Of a stretch of DNA of 64,000 nt, positions 17,331 to 27,046 are shown piece after piece. This stretch comes from Thalassovita litoralis (GTDB taxonomy: Bacteria; Pseudomonadota; Alphaproteobacteria; Rhodobacterales; Rhodobacteraceae), in the NCBI RefSeq assembly GCF_900182725.1, contig NZ_FXTO01000013.1, forward strand, positions 1 to 64,000, read 5' to 3'. The stretch's first letter is position 1, and each line of letters starts with the position of its first letter. The position numbers and the translations under genes are program-made. Below the pieces are notes generated by a model that did no database searches, had not been told where the DNA came from, and worked only from the letters and a program-made list of their open reading frames with translations.

Positions 17331-17705
17331 ATGACAAGACGACCGCGACGTAACCACAGCCCTGCATTCAAGGCGAAGGTCGCACTGGCGGCCTTGAAGG
17401 GCAACAAGACGATGAGCGAGTTGGCGACCCAGTTCGATCTGCATCCCAACCAAATCAAGCAGTGGAAAGACCAACTTCTGAACGGCGTTTCGGATGTCTT
17501 CGACGACAAGCCGAGGGCTTCGCCCCCCGAGATCGACGTGAAATCCCTTCATGCGAAGATCGGCCAGTTGGCACAGTCTCCATTCTTATCACCAAACGAC
17601 GACCAAAAAGGGGACTCAAAGGGGGACTGCAATAATGAACGACTTCGCAACCCACTGATTTTATTTAAAGATATTCACATAAGTGGTGCGGGTGGAGGGA
17701 CTTGA
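17331..17705 (+). pseudogene. Truncated IS3-family transposase OrfA
   Basis: ATG at 17331 behind AGGAGAG. The first 80 or so residues are a normal IS3 OrfA start: RRNHSPAFKAKVALAALKGN, then TMSELATQFDLHPNQIKQWK, then LHAKIGQLA. After about position 17575 the family sequence stops and the frame runs through unrelated DNA into the tRNA gene before ending. No OrfB is present. Probable terminal repeat from 17264 (TGAACAGTTGAGTTAGG). A dead remnant. Confidence 0.8.
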
Positions 17706-17768
17706 ACCCCCACGCCTTGCGGCGCCAGAACCTAAATCTGGTGCGTCTACCAATTTCGCCACACCCGC
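17684..17768 (-). tRNA. tRNA-Leu (anticodon UAG)
   Basis: 85-nt class II tRNA. Acceptor arms GCGGGTG (5') and CACCCGC (3') followed by A and an encoded CCA. Anticodon stem-loop CCAGA-TTTAGGT-TCTGG gives anticodon UAG. A long variable arm (CGCCGCAAGGCG) and the T-loop GTTCAAGTC are present. Transposase remnants abut its 3' side, consistent with this end being a target for mobile elements. Confidence 0.96.
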
Positions 17769-17836
17769 ACATTCATCAGCCAACGGCTGGTTCGACGCTC
17801 CTTAGCAAACCCCTTCACGGGATGCGAGAGGAAAAA

Positions 17837-19405
17837 TTACTTTCCTGATACAAGATTGGAAACGGCATTCTGCAAATCGCGGAACACGGTCGGTATCGCC
17901 TCGGGTAAATCCTCGGCAATCAGGCCCGGCCCGGCACGGCGTGCAGCGGCCGCGTGCAACCACGCGCCCGTTTGAGCGGCCTGAAACGGAAGCATCCCGC
18001 GCGCCAGAAGCCCGGTAATCAGCCCGGTCAGAACATCGCCTGATCCGGCTGTTGCCAGCCACGGGGCGGCCTGATCGTATGCCGCCGCATGAACCGCACA
18101 TCGCCCGTCCGGGGCTGCAATCACCGTATCCGCGCCTTTGTACAACACAACGCACCCGGCCCGTTTCGCGGCATCACGGGTGGCATCCACCTTGGACCGG
18201 ATCGGCCCGCGCAACGGCAATTCGGCCAAGTCAGCAGCAATATCCGGGAACAGCCGCGCAAATTCGCCGCCATGTGGGGTCAGCACACAGCCCGGATGCA
18301 ATGTCTGCCACAAATCCCGATCCCCGGCCAAAAGCGTCAGGGCGTCGGCATCCAGAACAGTCGCCCGCCCGGCCGCCAGCGTTGCCGCGATCAACCCCGC
18401 CGCGTGATCGTTCAACCCCAACGCCGGACCCAACCCCACGGCATTCAGCCGCCCGTCCTGCAACACAGCGGACAGGCCAGCGCCATCAGCCACGCGCCGC
18501 AACATGATGGCAGTCACCTGACAGGCCACCTCTTGCTGGGCCGCAGGCGGCACCCCCAGCGTCACCAGCCCGGCCCCAACCCGTAACGCCGCCCGCGCCG
18601 CCAAACGCGACGCGCCAGTGCGCCCGGCCCCACCGGACAGGATCAGTGCATGACCGTGCGAGAATTTATGCCCCGCCCCTTTGTTCAGTAACCGCCAGTC
18701 GGGGGCCATCACTTGCTGCACCACCGAAGGCGCCCCGCTTTGTGCCAGTCCGATGTCCGCGACCACCAGTTTGCCACAACGATCCGGCCCCTCGGCCAAA
18801 ACATGCCCCAGTTTTGCGGCATGAAAACTGACCGTTATATCAGCCATCGCCGCCGGTTCACCCGGCTCTGACGTAAAGACTCGCCCGCTATCGGCGCAAA
18901 GCCCGCTGGGAATATCCACCGCCACGCATACGGGTCGCGTTGCCGACCCATCGCGCAGCGCTTTCATTCGCTCAAACAACGCTGCCAGCCCTTCTGGACT
19001 GCGTGTCAACCCGGTGCCGAACAGCGCGTCAATCACCAGATCGCAGTCCCAAGCCGATCGCGCCAGAAATTCAGAAACGGGGTGAACGCCGCCGTGCCAT
19101 CTATCGTAATTCTTTCGTGCATCGGGCGGCAATTTGTCGATCTGGCCAAAGAAAAACACCTCGACCATCCAGCCCCGCGCCGCCAGCAGGCGGGCAATCA
19201 CAAACCCATCGCCGCCATTGTTCCCCGGCCCGCATAAAACAACTGCGCAGCGCGGGGTTTTCTGCATCTGCGGCCATTGCGCCAAGACAGCATCGACCAC
19301 GCCCTGACCGGCCTGTTCCATCAGGTCCAGCCCCGTAGCCTGTCCCGACTCGATAGCGGCACGTTCGATGCTGCGCATTTGTGCAGATGTCAGAATTTCA
19401 GTCAT
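17837..19405 (-). CDS. nnrD: Bifunctional NAD(P)HX epimerase / ADP-dependent dehydratase
   Basis: 522 residues. The N-terminal YjeF_N domain (about 1-215) holds GPGNNGGDGFVIARLL and epimerises R-NAD(P)HX. The C-terminal ribokinase-like domain (about 225-510) holds LTPHGGEFARL and GSGDVLTGLITGLLARG and dehydrates S-NAD(P)HX with ADP. Together they repair hydrated NADH/NADPH in the cytoplasm. Length and fusion match the common bacterial Nnr protein. It runs leftwards towards the tRNA-Leu gene and is divergent from glnB. No anomalies. Confidence 0.95.
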   Translation of the reverse strand: MTEILTSAQMRSIERAAIESGQATGLDLMEQAGQGVVDAVLAQWPQMQKTPRCAVVLCGPGNNGGDGFVIARLLAARGWMVEVFFFGQIDKLPPDARKNYDRWHGGVHPVSEFLARSAWDCDLVIDALFGTGLTRSPEGLAALFERMKALRDGSATRPVCVAVDIPSGLCADSGRVFTSEPGEPAAMADITVSFHAAKLGHVLAEGPDRCGKLVVADIGLAQSGAPSVVQQVMAPDWRLLNKGAGHKFSHGHALILSGGAGRTGASRLAARAALRVGAGLVTLGVPPAAQQEVACQVTAIMLRRVADGAGLSAVLQDGRLNAVGLGPALGLNDHAAGLIAATLAAGRATVLDADALTLLAGDRDLWQTLHPGCVLTPHGGEFARLFPDIAADLAELPLRGPIRSKVDATRDAAKRAGCVVLYKGADTVIAAPDGRCAVHAAAYDQAAPWLATAGSGDVLTGLITGLLARGMLPFQAAQTGAWLHAAAARRAGPGLIAEDLPEAIPTVFRDLQNAVSNLVSGK

Positions 19406-19442
19406 TATGCCCGCCTCAGCGATTCAATTTCGATGATTTTTC

Positions 19443-19455
19443 GTGCAAATTGCAC
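19443..19455. promoter_or_regulatory. Palindrome in the nnrD-glnB intergenic region
   Basis: GTGCAA-A-TTGCAC is a perfect inverted repeat in an AT-rich stretch between two divergent genes. The TGCA half-sites resemble those of NtrC-type operators (TGCAC...GTGCA), so nitrogen control of glnB-glnA through it is plausible. No clear -24/-12 promoter was seen. Confidence 0.35.
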
Positions 19456-19538
19456 AAAATTTAATCACTCACCCCGGTTTCAGCCATGCCTTCCCGGTGA
19501 CATAACCATAGCTAATTGTGGCTGTTCAGGGAAAGTGA

Positions 19539-19919
<381 letters not shown>

Positions 19920-19950
19920 TTACCCCCAATACAAAGAAAGGGATAAGAGA

Positions 19951-21357
19951 ATGAGCAAGGACGCAGTTCTTAACCTCATCAAGGACGAGGAAATCGAATA
20001 CGTCGATATCCGCTTCACCGATCCGCGTGGCAAACTGCAACACGTGACGGTTGTCGCCGATCTGGTTGACGAGGATTTCCTGGAAGAAGGCTTCATGTTC
20101 GACGGTTCGTCGATTGCAGGCTGGAAGTCGATCGAAGCATCGGACATGAAACTGATGCCCGACACTGACTCGGTTTATGTTGACCCGTTCTATGCGGAAA
20201 AAACCCTGTGCATCCATTGCTCGGTCGTGGAACCCGACACCGGCGAATCCTACGAACGCGATCCGCGCGGCACCGCACAAAAAGCCGAAGCCTACCTGAA
20301 ATCCTCGGGGATCGGCGATGTGGCCTATATGGGGCCTGAAGCTGAATTCTTCCTGTTCGACGACGTGCGCTATTCCGTGACCCCGTCGAAAGTTGGCTAT
20401 TCGATCGACGCCGAAGCCGCAGCATGGAACACCGATGCAGAATTCGAAAGCGGCAACCTGGCACACCGCGCGGAACACAAGGGCGGCTATTTCCCGGTGA
20501 ACCCCGTGGACGAAGCACAGGACATCCGCGCCGAAATGCTGTCGACCATGAAGCGCATGGGCATGAAAACCGACAAGCATCACCACGAAGTTGCGACCTG
20601 TCAGCACGAACTGGGCCTGATCTTCGGGACCCTGACCGAACAGGCTGACAACATCCAGAAATACAAATACGTGATCCACAACGTGGCCCATGCCTATGGC
20701 AAGACCGCGACCTTCATGCCGAAACCGATGAAGGGCGACAACGGGTCGGGGATGCACGTCAACATGTCGATCTGGAAAGACGGCAAGCCGCTGTTCGCAG
20801 GCGACAAATATGCCGATCTGTCGGCAGAAGCCCTGTATTTCATCGGCGGCATCCTGAAGCACGCGAAATCGCTGAACGCCTTCACCAACCCGTCGACCAA
20901 CAGCTACAAGCGTCTGATCCCCGGCTTTGAAGCCCCCGTTCTGCGCGCCTATTCGGCCCGTAACCGTTCGGGTTGCGTTCGTATTCCGTGGACTGAATCG
21001 CCCAAAGCCAAGCGCGTCGAGGCCCGTTTCCCCGATCCCGCGGCGAACCCCTACCTGTGCTTTGCCGCCCTGCTGATGGCTGGTCTGGACGGGATCAAGA
21101 ACAAGATTGATCCGGGCGACGCAATGGACAAAAACCTGTACGATCTGCCCGCAGAAGAGCTGGCCGGGATCCCCACCGTTTGCGGTTCGCTGCGCGAAGC
21201 TCTGGACGAGCTGCAAGCAGATATGGATTACCTGCTGGCCGGTGACGTGTTCACCAAAGACCAGATCAATGGTTACATCGCCCTGAAGATGGACGAGGTT
21301 CATGCTTACGAGCATACCCCCCACCCCATCGAATACCAGATGTACTATAGCTGTTGA
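19951..21357 (+). CDS. glnA: Type I glutamine synthetase (GSI-beta)
   Basis: 468 residues from the ATG at 19951 ([20 protein letters not shown]), preceded by AAGGGATAAGAG. Beta-grasp N-terminus with [10 protein letters not shown], catalytic domain with [13 protein letters not shown] and RSGCVRIPW, and the adenylylation tyrosine Y397 in NLYDLP, which marks the GlnE-regulated beta form. It makes glutamine from glutamate, ammonia and ATP. Co-transcribed with glnB and closed by a strong terminator at 21379. Confidence 0.98.
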   Translation: MSKDAVLNLIKDEEIEYVDIRFTDPRGKLQHVTVVADLVDEDFLEEGFMFDGSSIAGWKSIEASDMKLMPDTDSVYVDPFYAEKTLCIHCSVVEPDTGESYERDPRGTAQKAEAYLKSSGIGDVAYMGPEAEFFLFDDVRYSVTPSKVGYSIDAEAAAWNTDAEFESGNLAHRAEHKGGYFPVNPVDEAQDIRAEMLSTMKRMGMKTDKHHHEVATCQHELGLIFGTLTEQADNIQKYKYVIHNVAHAYGKTATFMPKPMKGDNGSGMHVNMSIWKDGKPLFAGDKYADLSAEALYFIGGILKHAKSLNAFTNPSTNSYKRLIPGFEAPVLRAYSARNRSGCVRIPWTESPKAKRVEARFPDPAANPYLCFAALLMAGLDGIKNKIDPGDAMDKNLYDLPAEELAGIPTVCGSLREALDELQADMDYLLAGDVFTKDQINGYIALKMDEVHAYEHTPHPIEYQMYYSC

Positions 21358-21378
21358 TCAAGCAGTCACTGACTTGGG

Positions 21379-21409
21379 AAAGGGCGCCTTTGGGCGTCCT
21401 TTTTCTTTT
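21379..21409 (+). terminator. Rho-independent terminator of glnBA
   Basis: AAGGGCGCC, short TTT loop, GGGCGTCCTT, then a T-rich tail (TTTTTCTTTT), 22 bp after the glnA stop. The remaining roughly 260 bp up to the next gene at 21672 show no ORF or RNA gene that I recognise. Confidence 0.85.
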
Positions 21410-21671
21410 GCCAAGCGGCCAACGCTGCGAATCAACCCAAAGCAGAGAATTTTCACCCCCAAACCGAACCAGATAGGCGCGGTTTTGCGCCTCTCTCTGG
21501 TCAGGGATACATCCAACCCGGATTTTTCCCGCCCCACTGTTCGTTGACAGGCAACAGTGTCGCCCATGACGCGGGATTACCCCGCAGTCACCGAATTTCG
21601 GCCATAATCTTTCCCTTTTTCCCCTCCAGATTGAACAGGACGAACAGGATAAGAAGGCCGGAGCCTCAGTG

Positions 21672-22715
21672 ATGAAAACCGACGAAAACCGCTATACTTC
21701 TGGGCTGGTGTTTCTGGCCTCTCGCAATTGCGACACGCTTGAACTGAGCGTCAGCTTGCAGCGCGTTCTGGAAGCAAACGGCCACCGCATTTCCGGCGTT
21801 CAGGTGCAATCCGAAAACCATGTGCAGGTCATCTCGGACCTGCTGACGCTGGAACTGTCTGTCCCCGATCACCCCGGCCCCGCAACGCCCGAACCGTTGG
21901 ACCATGAAACGGCATCTGCACGGGCCATTTTGGACCATGCCGGGCTGATCATCGAAGTATCCCTGACGCAGCCGCTGGACAGTGAAACGACCCCCGCCAA
22001 ACGCGCGACACAGGCGACGCTGGCCAGCCTGACCTGCCAGATGGCAGTCTGGCTGGAACCCGACTATATTCAATGGCTGGACGAAGAAACCCTGCTTGAA
22101 ACGCAGGATTTTGTCAAAGCCGTGGCCCGCGTCATGCCCCGCCGCGTGAAGCGCAAAGAGCAAACCACGCAACAGCGCCCTGTCCGTGCGGTTCCCGGCC
22201 CCATTCTGGCGCAACCGCAAATGGCGATGGCAATGGCTTCTGTCTCTCCGGCTCCGTCCCCGGCGGCTGTGGTGCGCCCGAACCATCCGGCCCTTGCCCC
22301 TGATCGCCCACAAACACCCCGCGCACCGGGACGGTTCCCGGATGTGGACATCACCTCGCGGCTGTTGGAACGGGAATATGACCGCCGCAGCCAACAGGCC
22401 ATGAGCCAGACCGAAATTCACGAACTTTCCGAACTGCGCAGCAGTTTCCAAGACGTCGATGATTCAGCCTTGGAAGAAAGCGGAATCGCCGCCCCACGCA
22501 ACAGCGTGGCCCGTATGGCAACATGGTTCGTGTCCATCACTGTTGGCGTCTTTTCATTGCCGCTGGCGGCATTCCTGATGGTGTATAACCTGTTTCGTGG
22601 CGAAGATTTCCGCCTGTCAGCTCACACCCTGTCCCTGACCGGACTGTTTGCGGCGCTAAATGCCAATGGCGCAACCGCCGATGTGATCGGCATTGTAACG
22701 AAAATCGTCAGCTAA
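21672..22715 (+). CDS. Unknown protein with C-terminal membrane segment
   Basis: 347 residues from ATG 21672 (a GTG three bases earlier is also in frame). Not recognised as a named family. N-terminal 150 residues look globular and mixed alpha/beta (YTSGLVFLASRNCDTLEL, LDHAGLIIEVSL); residues about 165-235 are a proline- and alanine-rich linker; then a helix (QTEIHELSELRSSFQDVDD) and hydrophobic C-terminal segments (MATWFVSITVGVFSLPLAAF and TLSLTGLFAALNA). A single-gene unit with a terminator behind it. Likely an inner-membrane-anchored protein; function unknown. Confidence 0.7.
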   Translation: MKTDENRYTSGLVFLASRNCDTLELSVSLQRVLEANGHRISGVQVQSENHVQVISDLLTLELSVPDHPGPATPEPLDHETASARAILDHAGLIIEVSLTQPLDSETTPAKRATQATLASLTCQMAVWLEPDYIQWLDEETLLETQDFVKAVARVMPRRVKRKEQTTQQRPVRAVPGPILAQPQMAMAMASVSPAPSPAAVVRPNHPALAPDRPQTPRAPGRFPDVDITSRLLEREYDRRSQQAMSQTEIHELSELRSSFQDVDDSALEESGIAAPRNSVARMATWFVSITVGVFSLPLAAFLMVYNLFRGEDFRLSAHTLSLTGLFAALNANGATADVIGIVTKIVS

Positions 22716-22749
22716 CCCGTTTTCCCCAACCTTGCGCGGCAAGGGACCT

Positions 22750-22776
22750 GGCCGTCGCCCCGCGCGATGGCCTTTT
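22750..22776 (+). terminator. Rho-independent terminator
   Basis: GGCCGTCGC, CCCGC loop, GCGATGGCC, then TTTT, located 34 bp after the stop of the upstream membrane-anchored unknown protein. One G-T wobble in the stem. Confidence 0.75.
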
Positions 22777-22987
22777 CGTATGGTGTTTTTCTCCTTGGCA
22801 AAACACCCCTCCGATATGCCGCCTGCCTGCGATGACCGCAAAGCGGCAGCGCACGCCCTATGTGTTCTCTGTGGCTCAACTTCGCGTGACGACAGCTTAT
22901 GGCAACTGGTGCAGCCCGTCCTCACACCCTAATCTTTTGGTAAAGCGGCCCCCTGCGCCCCGAAATCCACAAATTGAAAGACCATTC

Positions 22988-24199
22988 ATGCCTTCTGAAC
23001 GCATCACTTTTGTCGGCCATGATGGCGCCCAACTGGCAGCCCGGCTGGACCTGCCTGACGGGCCGCATCAGGCCACCGCCATATTTGCGCATTGCTTTAC
23101 CTGCACCAAGGACATCGCCGCCGCCCGCCGGATCAGCCAGCGGCTAGCCGGGCTGGGTATCGGTGTGCTGCGTTTCGATTTCACCGGGTTGGGCCATTCG
23201 CAGGGGGAATTTGCCAACACCAATTTCACCTCGAACGTACAGGACATTCTGGCCGCAGCCACCTATCTGACCGGGCGGAACATGGCCCCGACCCTGCTGA
23301 TCGGGCATTCGCTGGGCGGGGCGGCTGTGTTGCGTGCTGCACCGCAGATCAATGGCATTCGCGCGGTTGCCACGCTGAACGCGCCATTCGATCCGGCCCA
23401 CATTCTGAAAGCGTTTGAAACGGATATTCACACCATCGAAACCGAAGGCTGCGCACAGGTGCAACTGGGCCACGGGGCATTTCCGATCACCGACAGCTTT
23501 CTGAAAGACGTGTCACAGGCCAATCTGATTGATGCCATCGGCCACTTGAAAGCCGCGCTTTTGGTGCTGCACGCCCCGCGGGATGAAATTGTGGGGATCG
23601 ACAATGCCACCGGCATTTTCGTGGCCGCCAAACACCCCAAAAGTTTCGTGACTCTGGATGATGCCGACCACCTGATTTCCCGCGCTGCGGATGCAGAATA
23701 CGCCGCGCAGGTCATCGCCACATGGGCCAGCCGCTATCTGGCGCTGAAACACCCCGCCCCGCCCCCCGGCGCACCCGAAGGTGTCGTGCGCGTATCCGAG
23801 GCCGACCCGGACGGTTTCCTTCAGGATATTCAATCCGGCCCCCTGCATCACAGCATTGCCGATGAACCCCTGGCCTATGGCGGCACCAATCGCGGCATGA
23901 CCCCTTATGGATTTCTGGCTGCGGGGTTGGGGGCCTGCACCTCGATGACGATCCGCATGTATGCCCGGCGCAAGGGCTGGCCGCTGAAACATGTGCGGGT
24001 GGATGTCACGCAGGGCAAAGTTCACGCGCAGGATGCCAGCAATGCCGACAAGATTGATCTGTTCACCCGCCGCATCCATCTGGACGGCGACCTGACCCCG
24101 GATCAGCGCGAAAAGCTGCGCCAGATCGCGGATAAATGCCCGGTTCACGGTACGCTGACCCGTGGCAGTCAGGTGGAAACGCTGCTGGCAGATGATTAG
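22988..24199 (+). CDS. Alpha/beta hydrolase - OsmC family fusion protein
   Basis: 403 residues from the ATG at 22988 (MPSERITFVGHDGAQLAARL). Residues about 1-250 are an alpha/beta hydrolase with nucleophile elbow GHSLGG, D near HAPRDEIVG and H in DDADHLIS. Residues about 265-400 are OsmC/Ohr-like: GGTNRGMTPYGFLAAGLGACTS supplies one redox Cys and DKCPVHGTL the second. OsmC proteins reduce organic hydroperoxides with a Cys pair. The fusion is a known architecture; its substrate is not. Single gene, 96 bp upstream of purB. Confidence 0.9.
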   Translation: MPSERITFVGHDGAQLAARLDLPDGPHQATAIFAHCFTCTKDIAAARRISQRLAGLGIGVLRFDFTGLGHSQGEFANTNFTSNVQDILAAATYLTGRNMAPTLLIGHSLGGAAVLRAAPQINGIRAVATLNAPFDPAHILKAFETDIHTIETEGCAQVQLGHGAFPITDSFLKDVSQANLIDAIGHLKAALLVLHAPRDEIVGIDNATGIFVAAKHPKSFVTLDDADHLISRAADAEYAAQVIATWASRYLALKHPAPPPGAPEGVVRVSEADPDGFLQDIQSGPLHHSIADEPLAYGGTNRGMTPYGFLAAGLGACTSMTIRMYARRKGWPLKHVRVDVTQGKVHAQDASNADKIDLFTRRIHLDGDLTPDQREKLRQIADKCPVHGTLTRGSQVETLLADD

Positions 24200-24295
24200 G
24201 GCCGTTCCCAACCGCTACATATGACCGCCCCACCCTTGCCGCGCAGGGCTACGGGGGGTAAAGAACGCGCCAACCACCATATCCAAGGAAAGCCG

Positions 24296-25603
24296 ATGAT
24301 CCCGCGTTATGCCCGCCCCGAGATGGTCTCTATCTGGTCGCCCGAGACCAAGTTCAAGATTTGGTACGAGATCGAAGCCCACGCCTGTGATGCACAGGCC
24401 GATCTGGGCGTGATCCCGCGCGAAAACGCCGAAGCCGTCTGGAAAGCGAAAGACGTGGAATTCGACGTGGCCCGCATCGACGAAATCGAAGCTGTCACCA
24501 AACATGACGTGATCGCATTCCTGACCCATCTGGCCGAACATGTCGGCAGCGAAGAAGCGCGTTTCGTGCATCAGGGCATGACCTCGTCCGACGTGCTGGA
24601 TACCTGCCTGAACGTGCAACTGGTCCGCGCCTCGGATATTCTGCTGGGTGGTCTGGACAAGGTTCTGGCCGCGCTGAAAAAACGCGCCTTTGAACACAAG
24701 GACAGCGTGCGCGTGGGCCGCAGCCACGGCATTCACGCAGAACCCACCACGATGGGCCTGACCTTTGCCCGTTTCTATGCCGAAATGGACCGCAACAAGG
24801 CCCGCCTGCAAGCCGCCCGCGAAGAAATCGCCACGGGCGCGATTTCCGGCGCGGTTGGCACCTTTGCCAATATCGACCCCGCCGTCGAAGAACATGTTTG
24901 CAAGATGATGGGCCTGAAACCCGAACCCATCAGCACGCAGGTGATCCCGCGCGACCGTCACGCGATGTTCTTTGCGACGCTGGGGGTTATTGCCTCCTCC
25001 ATCGAAAACGTCGCCATCGAAATCCGCCACATGCAGCGGACCGAGGTGCTGGAAGGCGCTGAATTCTTCTCGATGGGTCAAAAAGGCTCGTCGGCGATGC
25101 CGCACAAAAAGAACCCGGTGCTGACCGAAAACCTGACCGGGCTGGCCCGTCTGGTGCGCATGACCGTGGTGCCTGCGATGGAAAACGTGGCGCTGTGGCA
25201 CGAACGCGATATTTCACATTCGTCGGTGGAACGCGGCATTGGCCCGGACGCGACCGTGACGCTGGATTTCGCGCTGAACCGTCTGGCAGGCGTTGTTGAA
25301 AAAATGCTGGTTTTCCCGCAAAACATGCTGGACAACATGAACAAATTCCCCGGTCTGGTGATGTCGCAGCGGGTGCTTCTGGCGCTGACGCAAGCGGGCG
25401 TTTCGCGCGAAGACGCCTATGCGATGGTGCAGCGTAACGCGCTGAAAGTCTGGGAAGACCGCGTTGATTTCCGCGAAGAGCTGCTGGCGGACAAGGATGT
25501 TGTCGCGGCCTTGGGCGTGGATGGCATCAACGAAAAATTCGACATGGGCTATCACACCAAACATGTCGACACGATCTTCCGCCGGGTGTTCGGCGAGGTC
25601 TGA
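24296..25603 (+). CDS. purB: Adenylosuccinate lyase
   Basis: 435 residues from the ATG at 24296 (MIPRYARPEMVSIWSPETKF), with AAGGAA upstream; an in-frame ATG at 24221 would add a non-conserved leader. Fumarase/aspartase superfamily signature GSSAMPHKKNP and the general-acid histidine region GRSHGIHAEPTTMG are intact. It cleaves SAICAR and adenylosuccinate in purine synthesis. Followed by the hairpin of the small Cys protein gene. Confidence 0.97.
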   Translation: MIPRYARPEMVSIWSPETKFKIWYEIEAHACDAQADLGVIPRENAEAVWKAKDVEFDVARIDEIEAVTKHDVIAFLTHLAEHVGSEEARFVHQGMTSSDVLDTCLNVQLVRASDILLGGLDKVLAALKKRAFEHKDSVRVGRSHGIHAEPTTMGLTFARFYAEMDRNKARLQAAREEIATGAISGAVGTFANIDPAVEEHVCKMMGLKPEPISTQVIPRDRHAMFFATLGVIASSIENVAIEIRHMQRTEVLEGAEFFSMGQKGSSAMPHKKNPVLTENLTGLARLVRMTVVPAMENVALWHERDISHSSVERGIGPDATVTLDFALNRLAGVVEKMLVFPQNMLDNMNKFPGLVMSQRVLLALTQAGVSREDAYAMVQRNALKVWEDRVDFREELLADKDVVAALGVDGINEKFDMGYHTKHVDTIFRRVFGEV

Positions 25604-25632
25604 GTTCGTCAGAATCGCGAAACTGTGCTATG

Positions 25633-25661
25633 CTCCCTGTCATGTGACCCATGACAGGGAG
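25633..25661 (+). promoter_or_regulatory. Perfect 12-bp hairpin covering a ribosome binding site
   Basis: CTCCCTGTCATG-TGACC-CATGACAGGGAG, a perfect inverted repeat with a 5-nt loop. The right arm contains AGGGAG, which is the only good Shine-Dalgarno for the ATG at 25669. It could act as purB terminator (T-rich GTTTTCTT follows), as a translational switch for the small gene, or both. Confidence 0.6.
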
Positions 25662-25668
25662 TTTTCTT

Positions 25669-25821
25669 ATGATCCGCACCGTTCTGATTGCGCTTAGCCT
25701 GACCATCGCGCCGCTGACCGCAATGGCCGAATGCCCCTATGACCACCAACAGGCGATGTCCTGCGCCGATGGCAAGGTCTGGGATAAAGACAGCAAATCC
25801 TGCACCAGTGCCACCGGCTAA
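25669..25821 (+). CDS. Small secreted cysteine-containing protein
   Basis: 50 residues; too short for routine ORF cut-offs but well supported. It has a signal peptide (MIRTVLIALSLTIAPLTAMA, cleavage after AMA) and a mature part of about 30 residues with three cysteines (ECPYDHQQAMSC, then DKDSKSC). The pattern C...SCADGKVWDKDSKSC resembles small chitin-binding-like Cys motifs, but this is only a resemblance. SD AGGGAG lies 7 bases upstream inside a hairpin. Same strand as purB and 65 bp downstream. Periplasmic or secreted; function unknown. Confidence 0.75.
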   Translation: MIRTVLIALSLTIAPLTAMAECPYDHQQAMSCADGKVWDKDSKSCTSATG

Positions 25822-25890
25822 ACTGCTGGGCTAAAGGGTTTCTTCATTCTTCGCTGGTTATCTGCCCTAAACGCTGACGAAGAGGGATGG

Positions 25891-26979
25891 ATGACCAACT
25901 CGACCCAACTGGCCCGGATCACCCCGGCGAAAAAAGCGGTGCCTGCGTCCGGCACGGGGAAATCTGTGCGCCAATCCCCCGGCCTGACCCGCAGGCAAAA
26001 GGCCGCTATCATGGTGCGGTTTTTGTTGTCCGAAGGGGCCGATCTGGATTTTTCCGACCTGCCCGAAGAATTACAGGCTGAACTAACCCGCCAGATGGGC
26101 GACATGCGACTGGTGGACCGTCAGACATTGGCGAATGTCGTGGCCGAATTTGCCGGTCAGTTAGAAGAAATCGGCGTGACCTTTCCACATGATCTGGCCG
26201 GGGCGCTGACCATTCTGGACGGGCGCATTCATCCCCGCACCGCTGCCCGGCTACGCAAACAGGCGGGCGTGCGCCAATATGCGGACCCGTGGGATCGGAT
26301 CAGGGCGCTGGATGCCCCTGCCCTGTTGCCGATTTTTCAGGACGAATCGACCGAAATCGCCGCTGTGGTCCTGTCTAAACTGGATGTCACCCGCGCGGCC
26401 GAGGTGCTGGCCCTGCTGCCCGGCGACCACGCCCGCCGCATCACCTATGCCGTATCACTGACCGGGGCTGTCACGCCCGATGCCGTGGACCGGATCGGCC
26501 TGTCGCTGGCCGCGCAGATGGACGCCCAGCCGGAACGCGCCTTCGCAGACGGACCAGACAAACGCGTGGGCGCTATTTTGAACTTTTCCCCTTCGGCCAC
26601 GCGGGATGAATTACTGACCGCGCTCGAGGATGAAGACGCCGAATTTGCCGCCCGCGTCCGCCGCGCGATTTTCACTTTCAACGACATTCCCGCTCGGATT
26701 GCCTCGCTGGACGTGCCCAAACTGACCCGTGCCGTGGATCAGCCCGTGCTGGTGATGGCGCTGGCCCATGCCACCGCCACGGATGGCACCGCAGCGGCGG
26801 ATCACATCCTGTCCAACCTGTCAGGCCGTATGGCGGACGCCCTACGCGAAGAAATGGCCGAATCCGGCATCATCAAACCCAAATCCGGGGAAGAGGCGAT
26901 GGGCGCCGTCGTCGCCGCCATCCGCCAGTTGGAATCAGCCGGAGAGATAGAGCTGATCCCCGAAGAAGAAGACCAGTAG
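25891..26979 (+). CDS. FliG-like flagellar motor switch protein
   Basis: 362 residues, SD AGAGGG. Hydrophilic N-terminus (SPGLTRRQKAAIMVRFLLSEG is the FliG-type opening), middle and C-terminal helical armadillo-like repeats, and FliG-type ending (ADALREEMAESGIIKPKSGEEAM). FliG couples the MS ring to stator torque; its C-terminal domain interacts with MotA. It is diverged, and no other flagellar gene is in this window, so it sits away from a flagellar cluster or is a paralogue. Starts 69 bp after the small Cys protein gene. Confidence 0.75.
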   Translation: MTNSTQLARITPAKKAVPASGTGKSVRQSPGLTRRQKAAIMVRFLLSEGADLDFSDLPEELQAELTRQMGDMRLVDRQTLANVVAEFAGQLEEIGVTFPHDLAGALTILDGRIHPRTAARLRKQAGVRQYADPWDRIRALDAPALLPIFQDESTEIAAVVLSKLDVTRAAEVLALLPGDHARRITYAVSLTGAVTPDAVDRIGLSLAAQMDAQPERAFADGPDKRVGAILNFSPSATRDELLTALEDEDAEFAARVRRAIFTFNDIPARIASLDVPKLTRAVDQPVLVMALAHATATDGTAAADHILSNLSGRMADALREEMAESGIIKPKSGEEAMGAVVAAIRQLESAGEIELIPEEEDQ

Positions 26980-27046
26980 CACTGGACACTGACAATTATG
27001 CCCCATAACGTCCCGCCGTTATCCGCCACGCAGGGAAGCTGCCGTT

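Noticed and set aside
17576-17660. Integrase remnant between IS3 stub and tRNA
   Set aside because: Short repeated GGGGACT-like sequence only; no integrase residues can be read in any frame.
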